From Vasconcelosia minhoensis LEGE 07310 (GTDB lineage: Bacteria; Cyanobacteriota; Cyanobacteriia; Phormidesmidales; Phormidesmidaceae), in contig NZ_JADEXG010000021.1 in assembly GCF_015207255.1 (NCBI RefSeq), positions 1 to 64,000 on the forward strand: 64,000 nt of DNA, written 5' to 3'. Position 1 is the first letter of the stretch. Each line of letters starts with the position of its first letter. Both the position numbers and the translations under genes were made by a program. Of the stretch, positions 52,232 to 60,574 are shown in pieces. The notes under the pieces are model-generated. The model was not told where the DNA came from and ran no database searches. It saw only the letters and a list, made by a program, of their open reading frames with translations.

Positions 52232-53344
52232 TCACTCAGTCATGCCCTGGGGTTGACATTTCTCTCTGGCATCCTGGCCAAAGGTTTGGTTCAGCCCCAG
52301 TGCAATCTGGCCAAAGATCTGGCTGATGGGTGCGTCGGGTACCTGTAGGGGCAGCGGCATCCCGGCATCGGCCTGAGCACAGATGCGAGGATCGATGGGC
52401 ACCTTTCCCCATAGCGGCACCTGGAGCTCGGCGGCAATCTGCTCGCCGCCGCCAGCCCCAAAGATGGGCGTGGGTTCGCCGCAGTGGCCGCACAGCAGGT
52501 AGCTCATGTTTTCCACCAGCCCCAGCACCGGCACCCCGACCTGCCGGAACATATGAACGCTGCGGCGGACATCGGCTACTGCCACCTGCTGCGGTGTAGT
52601 CACCATCACGACGCCGCAAATCGGGCTTTCCTGGACGATGGTGATCTGAGCATCGCCGGTACCGGGGGGCAGATCGATCAGCAGATAGTCCAGCTCGCCC
52701 CAGTCTACTTCGTGGATAAACTGGGTCAAAATTTTGTGCATCACCGGTCCCCGCCAGGCCAAAGGATGGTCTGACTGGGCCAGCAGGCCCACCGACATTA
52801 GCCTAATGCGGTGGGCTTCCAGGGGAATAAACCGCTGACCGTCAGGAGTCTCTCTGACCTGTACATTGGACTGTCCCAAGCCCAGCATCTGGGGCACGTT
52901 AGGGCCGTAGATGTCGGCATCTAGCAAACCCACGCTGGCCCCGGTCTGGGTCAGGGCCGCCGCCAAGTTGACCGCCGTTGTAGACTTGCCGACGCCGCCT
53001 TTGCCGCTGGAGACCGCCAGGGTAGTGCGCACTCCCGAAATTGTGCAGAGCTGCACATAGACTTTCTTGCACCAGGGCAGACCTGCTAGCTGCTGCTGCA
53101 CTCGATCTTGCAGCTGATGCTGGTGAGACCCGACGTAGAGTCGTAAGTAGACGTAGTCATCGACGACTCGCAAATTGCGCACCATGCCCAGGCCGACGAC
53201 ATCGGCGCTGAGCTGGGGTTCCATGACTCCCTTAAGCAGCTGCGTGACTTCGGCCTTGCGGGCCAGGGCCTGGGGGTCGGGGGAAGCTGATTCGGGCTGG
53301 CTCGCTGCGTCGGCGGGCTGGAAGGGGGAAGCATGGTTAGGCAT
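52232..53344 (-). CDS. mrp: Mrp/ApbC-type P-loop ATPase
   Basis: The 370-residue protein has an N-terminal MIP18/DUF59 domain (about 28-110) and an NBP35-type ATPase (about 110-350). It has the deviant Walker A SGKGGVGKST, LLDADIYGPNVP, and the CxxC (CGHC) that bridges an Fe-S cluster between two subunits. Family members carry Fe-S clusters to target proteins. It overlaps the upstream HEAT-repeat gene by 8 bp. The 4Fe-4S ferredoxin two genes upstream is a plausible client. A second chromosomal mrp would suggest this copy is specialised. Confidence 0.9.
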   Translation of the reverse strand: MPNHASPFQPADAASQPESASPDPQALARKAEVTQLLKGVMEPQLSADVVGLGMVRNLRVVDDYVYLRLYVGSHQHQLQDRVQQQLAGLPWCKKVYVQLCTISGVRTTLAVSSGKGGVGKSTTAVNLAAALTQTGASVGLLDADIYGPNVPQMLGLGQSNVQVRETPDGQRFIPLEAHRIRLMSVGLLAQSDHPLAWRGPVMHKILTQFIHEVDWGELDYLLIDLPPGTGDAQITIVQESPICGVVMVTTPQQVAVADVRRSVHMFRQVGVPVLGLVENMSYLLCGHCGEPTPIFGAGGGEQIAAELQVPLWGKVPIDPRICAQADAGMPLPLQVPDAPISQIFGQIALGLNQTFGQDAREKCQPQGMTE

Positions 53345-54314
53345 TAGACGTTTCTGATTGGGATGCCTGAATATTTACGATCGCGCGTTCTGAGTAAATC
53401 CGCACGTCCATATCCGGGTCGTCCAGGGTTTGCTGGAGGGCAGAAAGGGTGCTGGGCTGACCCAGGTTGCCCAGGGCCGTGGCAGCATCGCGCCGGACGT
53501 CGGAATATTCGTCAGAGAGCGCCTTAATCAGGGCGGGAATGGCTCGCTCGTCAGCCGTCTGCTGCAGGGCGCGGGCGGTGAATTTACGCACCTGCCATTC
53601 CGGGTCGGCCATGGCCGCGACCAGGGAATCAATAGCCGCCGGGTCGGCCAGCAGTTCTAGAGACTGGGCCGCATTGCGCCGCACCTGCCAGTCGGGGTCG
53701 GCAGTCAGCAGCCGACAGAGTAAAGGAACAACCTCCTGATCGCTGAGATGGCCCAACGTTAGTGCCGTAGACCGGCGGACGCTCTCCACCGGGTCCTCTG
53801 CCAGCGCCAGCGCCGGTTCACAGCGCACCACCTGGTTCAGGTAGCGCAGGGTCGTGACTGCCGCTTCCCGCAGCTCGGGCCGCTCGGACTGGAAGAAAGG
53901 CAGGATAAACGGCAGCGCTTGGGCGTCGTGAATCTTACGCAGCAGCACCAGCACATTCAGCTGGGCATGGGCATCCTCCTGCTGGAGTACGTCCAGCAGC
54001 TTCATCAGGTCTTGGGTCGAAACCAGCTCCTTCAGGGCCGACAGGGCCTCATCCCGGACTTCTGCATGGGGAGAGCTGAGACATTCAATCAGGGGCGGAA
54101 TCGCGACGGGATTCGCCAGCTCCCACAGGGTCGTCACCGCCAGGGTCTGAACAGTTGGGCTTTCGTCGTTGAGGGCTGCGATCAGGGGTTCTATCGCATC
54201 TTCATCGCCCAGGTGCTGCAAAGATTTAATCGCGACCAGGCGTTCGTTTAGCTCAGGAGATTGCAGCATCTCCACCCACTGAGCGACTTCTGGGTCCATA
54301 TTGGGGGTTTGCAT
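53337..54314 (-). CDS. HEAT-repeat protein
   Basis: The 325 residues are almost entirely HEAT repeats (about 8-9 units of ~31 residues), for example PLIAALNDESPTVQTLAVTT, PLLCRLLTADPDWQVRRNAA and ALIKALSDEYSDVRRDAATA. These form protein-binding solenoids. Similar repeats in cyanobacterial lyase-type proteins bind bilin proteins. Here the gene lies between a ferredoxin and mrp, so a role in assembling the flavoprotein-ferredoxin pair is more likely. It overlaps mrp. Confidence 0.88.
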   Translation of the reverse strand: MQTPNMDPEVAQWVEMLQSPELNERLVAIKSLQHLGDEDAIEPLIAALNDESPTVQTLAVTTLWELANPVAIPPLIECLSSPHAEVRDEALSALKELVSTQDLMKLLDVLQQEDAHAQLNVLVLLRKIHDAQALPFILPFFQSERPELREAAVTTLRYLNQVVRCEPALALAEDPVESVRRSTALTLGHLSDQEVVPLLCRLLTADPDWQVRRNAAQSLELLADPAAIDSLVAAMADPEWQVRKFTARALQQTADERAIPALIKALSDEYSDVRRDAATALGNLGQPSTLSALQQTLDDPDMDVRIYSERAIVNIQASQSETSNA

Positions 54315-54362
54315 GGGCTGTTCTCCATATAACGGCTGGGTGAATAACGGCTGGCAGCACCA

Positions 54363-54590
54363 TCAGCGCAGCAAAAAGGGAATTTGCACCGTGATGGCGT
54401 TGGTCGGACATTCCTTCTCGCAGGGCAGGCAGAACCAGCATTCGTCATACTTCATGTAGGCTTTGCCCGTATCTGGATTCTTCACTAGAACGTCTAGCGG
54501 GCAGACCTCAATGCAGGCGACGCATTTCTCCAGACATTTCGATTCGTCTACGATCACGGGGACATCGACGCGCTGAGTGGTTAACGCCAT
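54363..54590 (-). CDS. Two-cluster 4Fe-4S ferredoxin, AprB-like
   Basis: The 75-residue protein has two cysteine sets: CLEKCVACIEVCP and CWFCLPCEKECP. They bind two 4Fe-4S clusters. The second set with its Trp, followed by NAITVQ, recalls the ferredoxin part of the beta subunit of adenylylsulfate reductase. It starts 63 bp after the flavoprotein gene in the same direction and is probably its electron partner. Confidence 0.9.
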   Translation of the reverse strand: MALTTQRVDVPVIVDESKCLEKCVACIEVCPLDVLVKNPDTGKAYMKYDECWFCLPCEKECPTNAITVQIPFLLR

Positions 54591-54653
54591 AAAACTCTCC
54601 TTTGGTTGGTTATCGTTTAACGGTTGCCTAACAGTTGCTCACAGAAATAAAGG

Positions 54654-56357
54654 TCAGCGCACCGCTACGTCGTAAACTTCCTCCTCCAGGTCTACATTGA
54701 CGACGTAGGGTTCGACCGGGCGTTTGAACAGCTCCATCTGCCCGGCCTTATTCTTCTTGATGTTGACGTGGCAGAACCATTCTTCGTTGTTCTTCTCGGG
54801 ATAGTCCAGCCGGTAGTGATACAATCCCCAGCGGCTTTCTTTGCGGTACAGAGAGGCCCGAGCGGCCATTTCTGCACAGTCACGGATGAAGTGAACCTCC
54901 ATACAGCGCATCAGCTCATGGGGATCTTTTGCGCCCATCTTCTCCAGGGTTTGCTCATAGGCAACAAACTTCATCAGGCCAATATCCATCTTGTTAGGAG
55001 ACTTAGGCGGCTGCAGGTAGTCATTCACCAGCCGCCGCAGTTTGTACTCCATTTGAGTATGGGGGACGCCCTCAGGCTGCTGGAGCGGCTGATAGATGCG
55101 CGCCTGCTCGGCGGCTAAGAATTCTGCATCGGGTTCCACATGGTCAAGGGACTGAATATGCTCCATTGCGTTCTGCCCGGCGATGCGCCCATAGACAAAG
55201 GCCCCAATCATATAGTTATGGGGAACGCTAGCCATGTCGCCAGCGGCGTAAAGTCCTGACACCGTGGTTTCGGCCTTTTCGTTAACCCACACCCCCGAGG
55301 CGCTGTGGCCGCTGCACAGGCCAATCTCTGAGATATTCATCTCAACGCCGTGGGTGCGGTAGTTTTCTCCCCGTTCCTGGTGGAACCTCCCGCGGCTAGG
55401 CCGTTCGTTGTCCCACAGAATGGACTCAATTTCAGAAATGGTGTCGTCGTCCAGGTGGTACATCTTCAGGTGGACCGGCCCTTTGCCTGAGTTTAGCTCC
55501 TTCCATACCTCCAGCATCATCTGGCCGCTCCAGTAGTCACAGTTGATGAAGCGATGGCCCTCGGCGTTGGCGGTGTAGGCCCCAAAGGGGCTGGCGACGT
55601 AGGCACAGGCCGGGCCGTTGTAGTCTTTAATCAGGGGATTGATCTGGAAGCATTCAATGTTAGTCAGCTCAGCCCCAGCATGATAGGCCATGGAGTAGCC
55701 ATCCCCGGCATTGGTGGGGTTCTCGTAAGTGCCATAGAGGTAGCCCGAGGCTGGTAGCCCCAGCCGACCGCAGGCCCCGGTGCAGAGCACGACAGCGTTG
55801 GCCTGAATCACCACAAAGTCGCCGCTGCGCACGTCTAAGCCGACCGCGCCGGTGACGCGGCCATCCTGCACCATCACCCGGGTTGCCATCACCCGGTTAG
55901 TGACGTTTACCTTGTGGCGCTTCACCTGGCGAGACAGAATTTTCTTCAGGTCCTTCCCTTCGGGCATCGGCAGCACATATTTTCCCACCCGATGCACCTG
56001 CTTCAGGTCGTAGTTGCCCTCGTGGTCTTTCTGAAACTTGACCCCCCAGCTTTCCAGCTCCTGAATCACCTCGAATCCCAGGCGACCCGTTTCGTAAACT
56101 GCCTTTTGGTTTAAGATGCCGTCGTTGGCAATGGTAATCTCGCGGGCGTACTGCTCTGGGGTAGAATTGCCGGGAATGACGGCGGTGTTGACACCGTCCA
56201 TGCCCATCGCGATCGCGCCGCTGCGCCGAATATTCGCCTTCTCCAAAATCAGCACGTCGCTTTCTGGACTGGCCTGCTTAGCCTTGATGGCGGCCATCGT
56301 TCCGGCGGTGCCACCCCCCACAACTAAAAAATCTGTTTTCAAATACTGAGTATTCAC
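54654..56357 (-). CDS. AprA-like / fumarate reductase-type flavoprotein
   Basis: This is a 567-residue FAD protein of the fumarate reductase / succinate dehydrogenase / adenylylsulfate reductase alpha superfamily. It has VVGGGTAGTMAAIKA (residues about 12-26), the RRSGAIAMGMDGVNTAV segment, and the later GLYAAGDMASVPHNYMIGAF FAD-binding segment. With the adjacent ferredoxin it looks like an AprBA-type electron-transfer enzyme. True dissimilatory APS reductase is not expected in an oxygenic phototroph, so the substrate is probably different. The ABC importer and LysR fusion nearby suggest it acts on an imported N- or S-containing compound. It is divergent from the LysR fusion. Confidence 0.88.
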   Translation of the reverse strand: MNTQYLKTDFLVVGGGTAGTMAAIKAKQASPESDVLILEKANIRRSGAIAMGMDGVNTAVIPGNSTPEQYAREITIANDGILNQKAVYETGRLGFEVIQELESWGVKFQKDHEGNYDLKQVHRVGKYVLPMPEGKDLKKILSRQVKRHKVNVTNRVMATRVMVQDGRVTGAVGLDVRSGDFVVIQANAVVLCTGACGRLGLPASGYLYGTYENPTNAGDGYSMAYHAGAELTNIECFQINPLIKDYNGPACAYVASPFGAYTANAEGHRFINCDYWSGQMMLEVWKELNSGKGPVHLKMYHLDDDTISEIESILWDNERPSRGRFHQERGENYRTHGVEMNISEIGLCSGHSASGVWVNEKAETTVSGLYAAGDMASVPHNYMIGAFVYGRIAGQNAMEHIQSLDHVEPDAEFLAAEQARIYQPLQQPEGVPHTQMEYKLRRLVNDYLQPPKSPNKMDIGLMKFVAYEQTLEKMGAKDPHELMRCMEVHFIRDCAEMAARASLYRKESRWGLYHYRLDYPEKNNEEWFCHVNIKKNKAGQMELFKRPVEPYVVNVDLEEEVYDVAVR

Positions 56358-56742
56358 TCAACCCCTTCCTCAATATGTACGGCTGACTTGTCCGGCAGCA
56401 AAGCCCAAAAGCGCAGATTGATTTTAGTGACGCTTGAAATCCGCGATCGCGCCTCGGGGCTTTGCTATTCACATTTTAAAAGAGGCTCAGAAACCGTAGA
56501 ATTCTCTTTGTAACACTGACTACGGTTTTTGAATCAAAGCTCTCTATACACTCATAAATAACTTTCATAGGATCAACATCGGCGTTCAGCGCTCCGGCTT
56601 TAGTCATTTTCGAGTGAACCGTTTAAGCCTGTGCTCAAATTGACAGAAGCATGGGGAGTAAGTCATATAATTCAAGTCTTAGGACATGGATTATTTATTC
56701 ATTAAAAAAATCTAAACTGGCGCTGTATCCCTCTTTAAAAAT
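56358..56742. other. 385-bp divergent control region
   Basis: The AT-rich gap between the flavoprotein operon and the LysR fusion holds a consensus NtcA box (56510-56523). Two inverted repeats are also present: AAACCGTAG/CTACGGTTT at 56494-56502 and 56520-56528, and AGCAAAGCCC/GGGCTTTGCT at 56397-56406 and 56457-56466. LysR regulators usually act on such divergent gaps. Confidence 0.6.
56510..56552 (+). promoter_or_regulatory. Consensus NtcA box with -10-like element
   Basis: GTA-ACACTGAC-TAC at 56510-56523 matches the NtcA consensus GTA-N8-TAC exactly. TACACT at 56547-56552 fits TAN3T with a 23-bp gap, the geometry of NtcA-activated promoters toward the LysR fusion gene. The right half of the inverted repeat CTACGGTTT overlaps the box. 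Confidence 0.65.
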
Positions 56743-58743
56743 GTGGAAATCTATCAGCTTAACGTCTTCCTGGAAGTTGCCCGCTGTCTAAGCTTTACTG
56801 AAGCCGCCGACGCGCTCAATCTCACCCAGCCCGCAGTCAGCGCCAAGATTAAATCTCTAGAATCGGCATTGCAAACGCCTTTATTCAATCGATTAGGCAG
56901 GCGAATTGAGCTGACTCAGGCAGGCCAGTATTTGCTGGAGGAAGGTCCCCAGCTGATTGATTTGGCAGACCAGCTCGTCGCTGAAATAGATGAGATTAAG
57001 CAAGGCAAGCTGAGCTCGCTGAAAGTGGGCTGCATGGCAGATATCAGCAGCCACTGGCTGCCTTCATTTCTGTTTAAATATCGGCAAAAGTATCCGCAGG
57101 TTCAGGCTAAGTGCATCCAGTTTGACGCGGTCGAAGACCTCTATCGGGCGATTAAAACCGGCGAGGCCGATATCGGCATTTCTGAACTGAGCTTTTCGGC
57201 CTTTGATGAAATGGCTGAAACGATTATTGATACGGTCCAATATTCACTGGTTGTTTCTCCCAGCCATCATCTGGCTCAGCAGCCCTGGCTCAGTCTCAAA
57301 GAGCTGTGCAACCAGTCCTGGGTGTTGCTATCCGAGCGGGCCAGCAGCCGCATTATCTTAGAAAAACGGATGGCAGAACTGGGCCTTAGCCTGGCCGATT
57401 TTGCCCAGGTAGAAATCGTCGATTCTCCCAGTTTGGTTCGCACCTACGTGATGCAGGGCCAATATCTGAGCTTTGCCTCGGAGGTTGAGTTTCAGCTAGA
57501 GCAGCAGGCGGGGCTGATGAAGCGCGTTGCCCTGGAAGAATTTGCCCTGGGACTGCCGCTCTATTTGGTGATCTCTAAACGGCTGAGTCGAGCCCTAGAG
57601 ACGCGGGCGCAGCAGCCGTTTCGGGGGCGGCAGGCGCTGGAGCCGATTCAGCAGCTGATCGAAATGCTAGCGCACTGGCCGCGGCCAGCCAACGAACCCA
57701 GTCGAGTGGCTCGCTTTCAGTCTCCGAATTTTCGGGCGCGCTCTGGCCCATCGAGCGTTTCCGAAACGCTTACCCTCACCATTGGCACCCAAAATCGAAC
57801 TATCCAAACGGCGACAGCGGGGCTGATCATTCAGCGGCTGGGGCTGCTGGAGCATTTTTTACCTCGGGAAGGCCGCTATAGCGGCACTCAGTATCGGCTG
57901 CGGTGGAAAGACTACGACTCTGGCGCGCCGATTGTGGCGGGGCTCAAGGCGCAGCAGATCGATATTGGGATTTTGGGAGACTACCCGCTACTGCTGAGTG
58001 CCGGACAGGATGACCCCACCACAACGGCCATGGGCACCCGCCTGGTTAGCTTTGTCGCCAGCAACCCCGATGGGGCAGGCAACGACATCATCGTGCCGCA
58101 AAATTCTCAGCTCCACTGCATTGAAGACCTCGACGGGCGGGTGATTGCTGTGCCCTTCAGCTCTGCCGCCCACAGCATGGTGATGCGATCGCTCCACCAT
58201 AGGCAGCTGCTGAATCAGGTGACGCTCACCTCCATTGACAATCTCAATACCCAGCAGCGGGGGCGGAATGCGATGCCGGTGGACGGCTATGCCTACTTCG
58301 CACCGTTCCATGAAATCGCCCGACATCAGGGGCAGTTTCGCCAGCTGCTGAAGGCCAGTCTGGATGGTCTGCCTACCTTTCACGGGGTGGTGGTGCAGCA
58401 GGACCTGGCCGACAGCCATCCGGAGATTGTGGTGGCTTACCTGAAGGCGCTGCTGGCCGCTCAGTATTGGTACCAAACCCAGCCGATGGCGACGACTTTA
58501 GTTAGCCGCTGGGTGAATATGGATGCGGCGATTGTAGCTAAGACCCTGCTCGCCAGAGAGCGGACTGGAGCTAGTCACGTCACTACGGGTGTTTATCTAC
58601 CCGAGACTCAAATCCATACCGACTGGCTCCAGGCCCATATTCAACAGCTCAGCCAGATTGACGGCCATGAGCATTTGCCCCAGCTGAACCTGGACCGCTG
58701 GGTGCAGCCGGAATTTTTAGCCAGCGCGATCGCGGCCATCTAG
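56743..58743 (+). CDS. LysR regulator fused to a second, transporter-type solute-binding domain
   Basis: The 666-residue protein starts at a GTG. Residues 1-60 form the LysR winged helix (FTEAADALNLTQPAVSAKIK), and 91-300 the LysR effector domain. After a Pro/Arg/Ser-rich linker, residues 343-660 form a complete NMT1/SsuA-type solute-binding domain. Parts of this extra domain match the ABC binding protein encoded at 60575 in the same order: IGTQNRTIQTA vs IGTQDQVINTA, SGAPIVAGLKAQQIDIGILGD vs SGPPITNKMLADQIDIGLMGD, NPDGAGNDIIVP vs SPNGAGNAVVVP, VPFSSAAHSMV vs VPFGSAAHGMV, and HPEIVVAYL in both. LysR proteins are normally about 300 residues. No signal peptide is present, so this domain works in the cytoplasm, probably sensing the same imported compound. 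Confidence 0.92.
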   Translation: MEIYQLNVFLEVARCLSFTEAADALNLTQPAVSAKIKSLESALQTPLFNRLGRRIELTQAGQYLLEEGPQLIDLADQLVAEIDEIKQGKLSSLKVGCMADISSHWLPSFLFKYRQKYPQVQAKCIQFDAVEDLYRAIKTGEADIGISELSFSAFDEMAETIIDTVQYSLVVSPSHHLAQQPWLSLKELCNQSWVLLSERASSRIILEKRMAELGLSLADFAQVEIVDSPSLVRTYVMQGQYLSFASEVEFQLEQQAGLMKRVALEEFALGLPLYLVISKRLSRALETRAQQPFRGRQALEPIQQLIEMLAHWPRPANEPSRVARFQSPNFRARSGPSSVSETLTLTIGTQNRTIQTATAGLIIQRLGLLEHFLPREGRYSGTQYRLRWKDYDSGAPIVAGLKAQQIDIGILGDYPLLLSAGQDDPTTTAMGTRLVSFVASNPDGAGNDIIVPQNSQLHCIEDLDGRVIAVPFSSAAHSMVMRSLHHRQLLNQVTLTSIDNLNTQQRGRNAMPVDGYAYFAPFHEIARHQGQFRQLLKASLDGLPTFHGVVVQQDLADSHPEIVVAYLKALLAAQYWYQTQPMATTLVSRWVNMDAAIVAKTLLARERTGASHVTTGVYLPETQIHTDWLQAHIQQLSQIDGHEHLPQLNLDRWVQPEFLASAIAAI

Positions 58744-58752
58744 CCGACCTAT

Positions 58753-59562
58753 CTAGCCGGCCTCCATACTCTTCAGGGTTTCCTCCCGGATGCATTCAAA
58801 GACCTGCCGATGCAGATTGATAAATTCCGTCGATAGGGTATCGTCGAAGTGGCGGGGGCGGCTGAGCCTGATCGGCAGCTCCGCTTTGATATGGCCAGGC
58901 TGCACCCCCATGATGTAGAGGCGATCGCCCAGGAAAATCGCTTCTTCGATGTCGTGGGTGACGAAAATGACCGTGGTTTTCAGGTCTTCCCAAATATCCA
59001 GCAGCAGCTCCTGCATCATATGTCGGGTCTGGGCATCTAGGGCGGCAAAGGGCTCATCCATCAGCAGCACCGAGGGCGAATTCACCAGCGCTCGAACAAT
59101 ACTGGCCCGCTGCTGCATTCCGCCCGAGAGCTGGTAGGGATAGCTGTTGCGATGTTTGTAGAGCCCGACGCGATTCAGATAGTCATCTACCAGTTCCCGG
59201 CGGCTGGGCTTGGACAAGCCGCGAATTTTGAGCCCCAGCTCGATGTTTTGAAAGGTTGTTTTCCAGGGCAGGAGCGAATATTGTTGAAAGACAAAGCCGC
59301 GATCGGCGCCAGGGCGAGTAATCGGCTGCTGATCGACCGTCACATAGCCCGCCGTAGGCTTGATAAAACCCGCGACCAGGTTGAGCAGCGTCGATTTACC
59401 GCAGCCCGAAGGCCCCAGCAAGCAGGCAAACTCCCCTGGCCGAATTCCCAGCTGGATCTCCTCCAGCACCCGATTTTCGCGACCCTGACGGTGAAACGAA
59501 ACCGAGAGTCCTTCGATCTGCACTGCCCCTTTGACGCTTTGCTCGACCTGCTGCATTAACAT
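58753..59562 (-). CDS. ABC transporter ATPase, third system
   Basis: The 269-residue protein has Walker A GPSGCGKSTLL, signature QLSGGMQQRASIVRAL and Walker B VLLMDEPFAALD. It is the TauB/SsuB type. It is the last gene of a minus-strand operon after the permease at 59603 and the binding protein at 60575. Its 3' end lies 9 bp from the convergent LysR fusion, so the regulator and its likely target operon are packed end to end. Confidence 0.92.
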   Translation of the reverse strand: MLMQQVEQSVKGAVQIEGLSVSFHRQGRENRVLEEIQLGIRPGEFACLLGPSGCGKSTLLNLVAGFIKPTAGYVTVDQQPITRPGADRGFVFQQYSLLPWKTTFQNIELGLKIRGLSKPSRRELVDDYLNRVGLYKHRNSYPYQLSGGMQQRASIVRALVNSPSVLLMDEPFAALDAQTRHMMQELLLDIWEDLKTTVIFVTHDIEEAIFLGDRLYIMGVQPGHIKAELPIRLSRPRHFDDTLSTEFINLHRQVFECIREETLKSMEAG

Positions 59563-59602
59563 GGTTAAAGCCTTTAGATAGACAACTGAACTGAGTTAAC
59601 AA

Positions 59603-60478
59603 TCAGGCACTCCCCTGTTTACGGATCACCCGCCAGGGCATCAGGGCACCGGTGGCCCGGCTGACAATCCAGGAGCTCGCCGCCCCCATCAGGCCAATCA
59701 GCAGCATGCCCATGACAATCGGCGGATAGTTGGAGGTGACGTAGGATTCCCAAGTGATGTAGCCTACCCCGTAGCGCCCCGCCAAGATTTCAGCCGTCAC
59801 CAGGCAGAACCAGGCATTGCCCATGCCGATGGTGAGGCCGCTGGCAATGCTGGGCATAGAGCCGGGCACCACAATGTGCTTAAAGATATGCCAGGGCCGC
59901 GCCCCTAAGCACTGGCCGACGCGAATCAGCACCGTATCGCTGAGCGTACTCTCGACGCCGCGCACGGTGCTGATTAAGACGGGGAAAAAGGCCCCAATGG
60001 ACGTGATATAGACCATGCCGCTTTCGGCATTGGGAAACATCAGAATCGCCAGGGGAATCCAGGCTACAGCGGGAATCGGTCGCAGCAGCTCCAGGGGCGG
60101 CAGCAGCAGGTCTTCAAAGGCTTCAAACCAGCCAATCAGCACCCCCAGGACAATGCCCAGGCTAGAGGCGATCGCATATCCCAACAGCACCCGCATCAGG
60201 CTGGATTTGATATGGACCCAGGGGTCAGCGGTAAAGAACTCCAGCGTCGCCTTCGCCACCTCAGTCGGAGCCGGCACCAGCTGAAAGTTAATAAACAGGT
60301 CAAAGCCGGTCGCGCACAGCAGCTGCCAGATCCCAAAAAACAGGGCCAGGGCCAGCAATCGCCGGATCGAACGATTCGCCAGCAAAAAGGGATTGGCCTT
60401 GACCTGGGCTGACCGGGCATAAGGGCTGCCCTTGCCGATATTCGAAGCCGTTACCGCCATGCTAGGTCTCTCAATCAC
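59603..60478 (-). CDS. ABC transporter permease, third system
   Basis: This 291-residue SsuC/TauC-type inner membrane protein has about six membrane segments after a polar N-terminus. The coupling loop reads VGQCLGARPWHIFKHIVVPG. It sits between the binding-protein and ATPase genes and forms their membrane channel. Confidence 0.88.
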   Translation of the reverse strand: MIERPSMAVTASNIGKGSPYARSAQVKANPFLLANRSIRRLLALALFFGIWQLLCATGFDLFINFQLVPAPTEVAKATLEFFTADPWVHIKSSLMRVLLGYAIASSLGIVLGVLIGWFEAFEDLLLPPLELLRPIPAVAWIPLAILMFPNAESGMVYITSIGAFFPVLISTVRGVESTLSDTVLIRVGQCLGARPWHIFKHIVVPGSMPSIASGLTIGMGNAWFCLVTAEILAGRYGVGYITWESYVTSNYPPIVMGMLLIGLMGAASSWIVSRATGALMPWRVIRKQGSA

Positions 60479-60574
60479 GTCACTTTCGGCCCGTCAGCCT
60501 CACCTTAGGGGGCGAAGCTGACAGGATTCTGTATTCCAGCTCTCAATTTGTCTATCGGTATCACCCAGCGCCGA

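Noticed and set aside
54654-56357. True dissimilatory adenylylsulfate reductase
   Set aside because: Overall similarity is visible, but the ferredoxin is short, no sulfate-reduction genes are nearby, and the host is an oxygenic phototroph.
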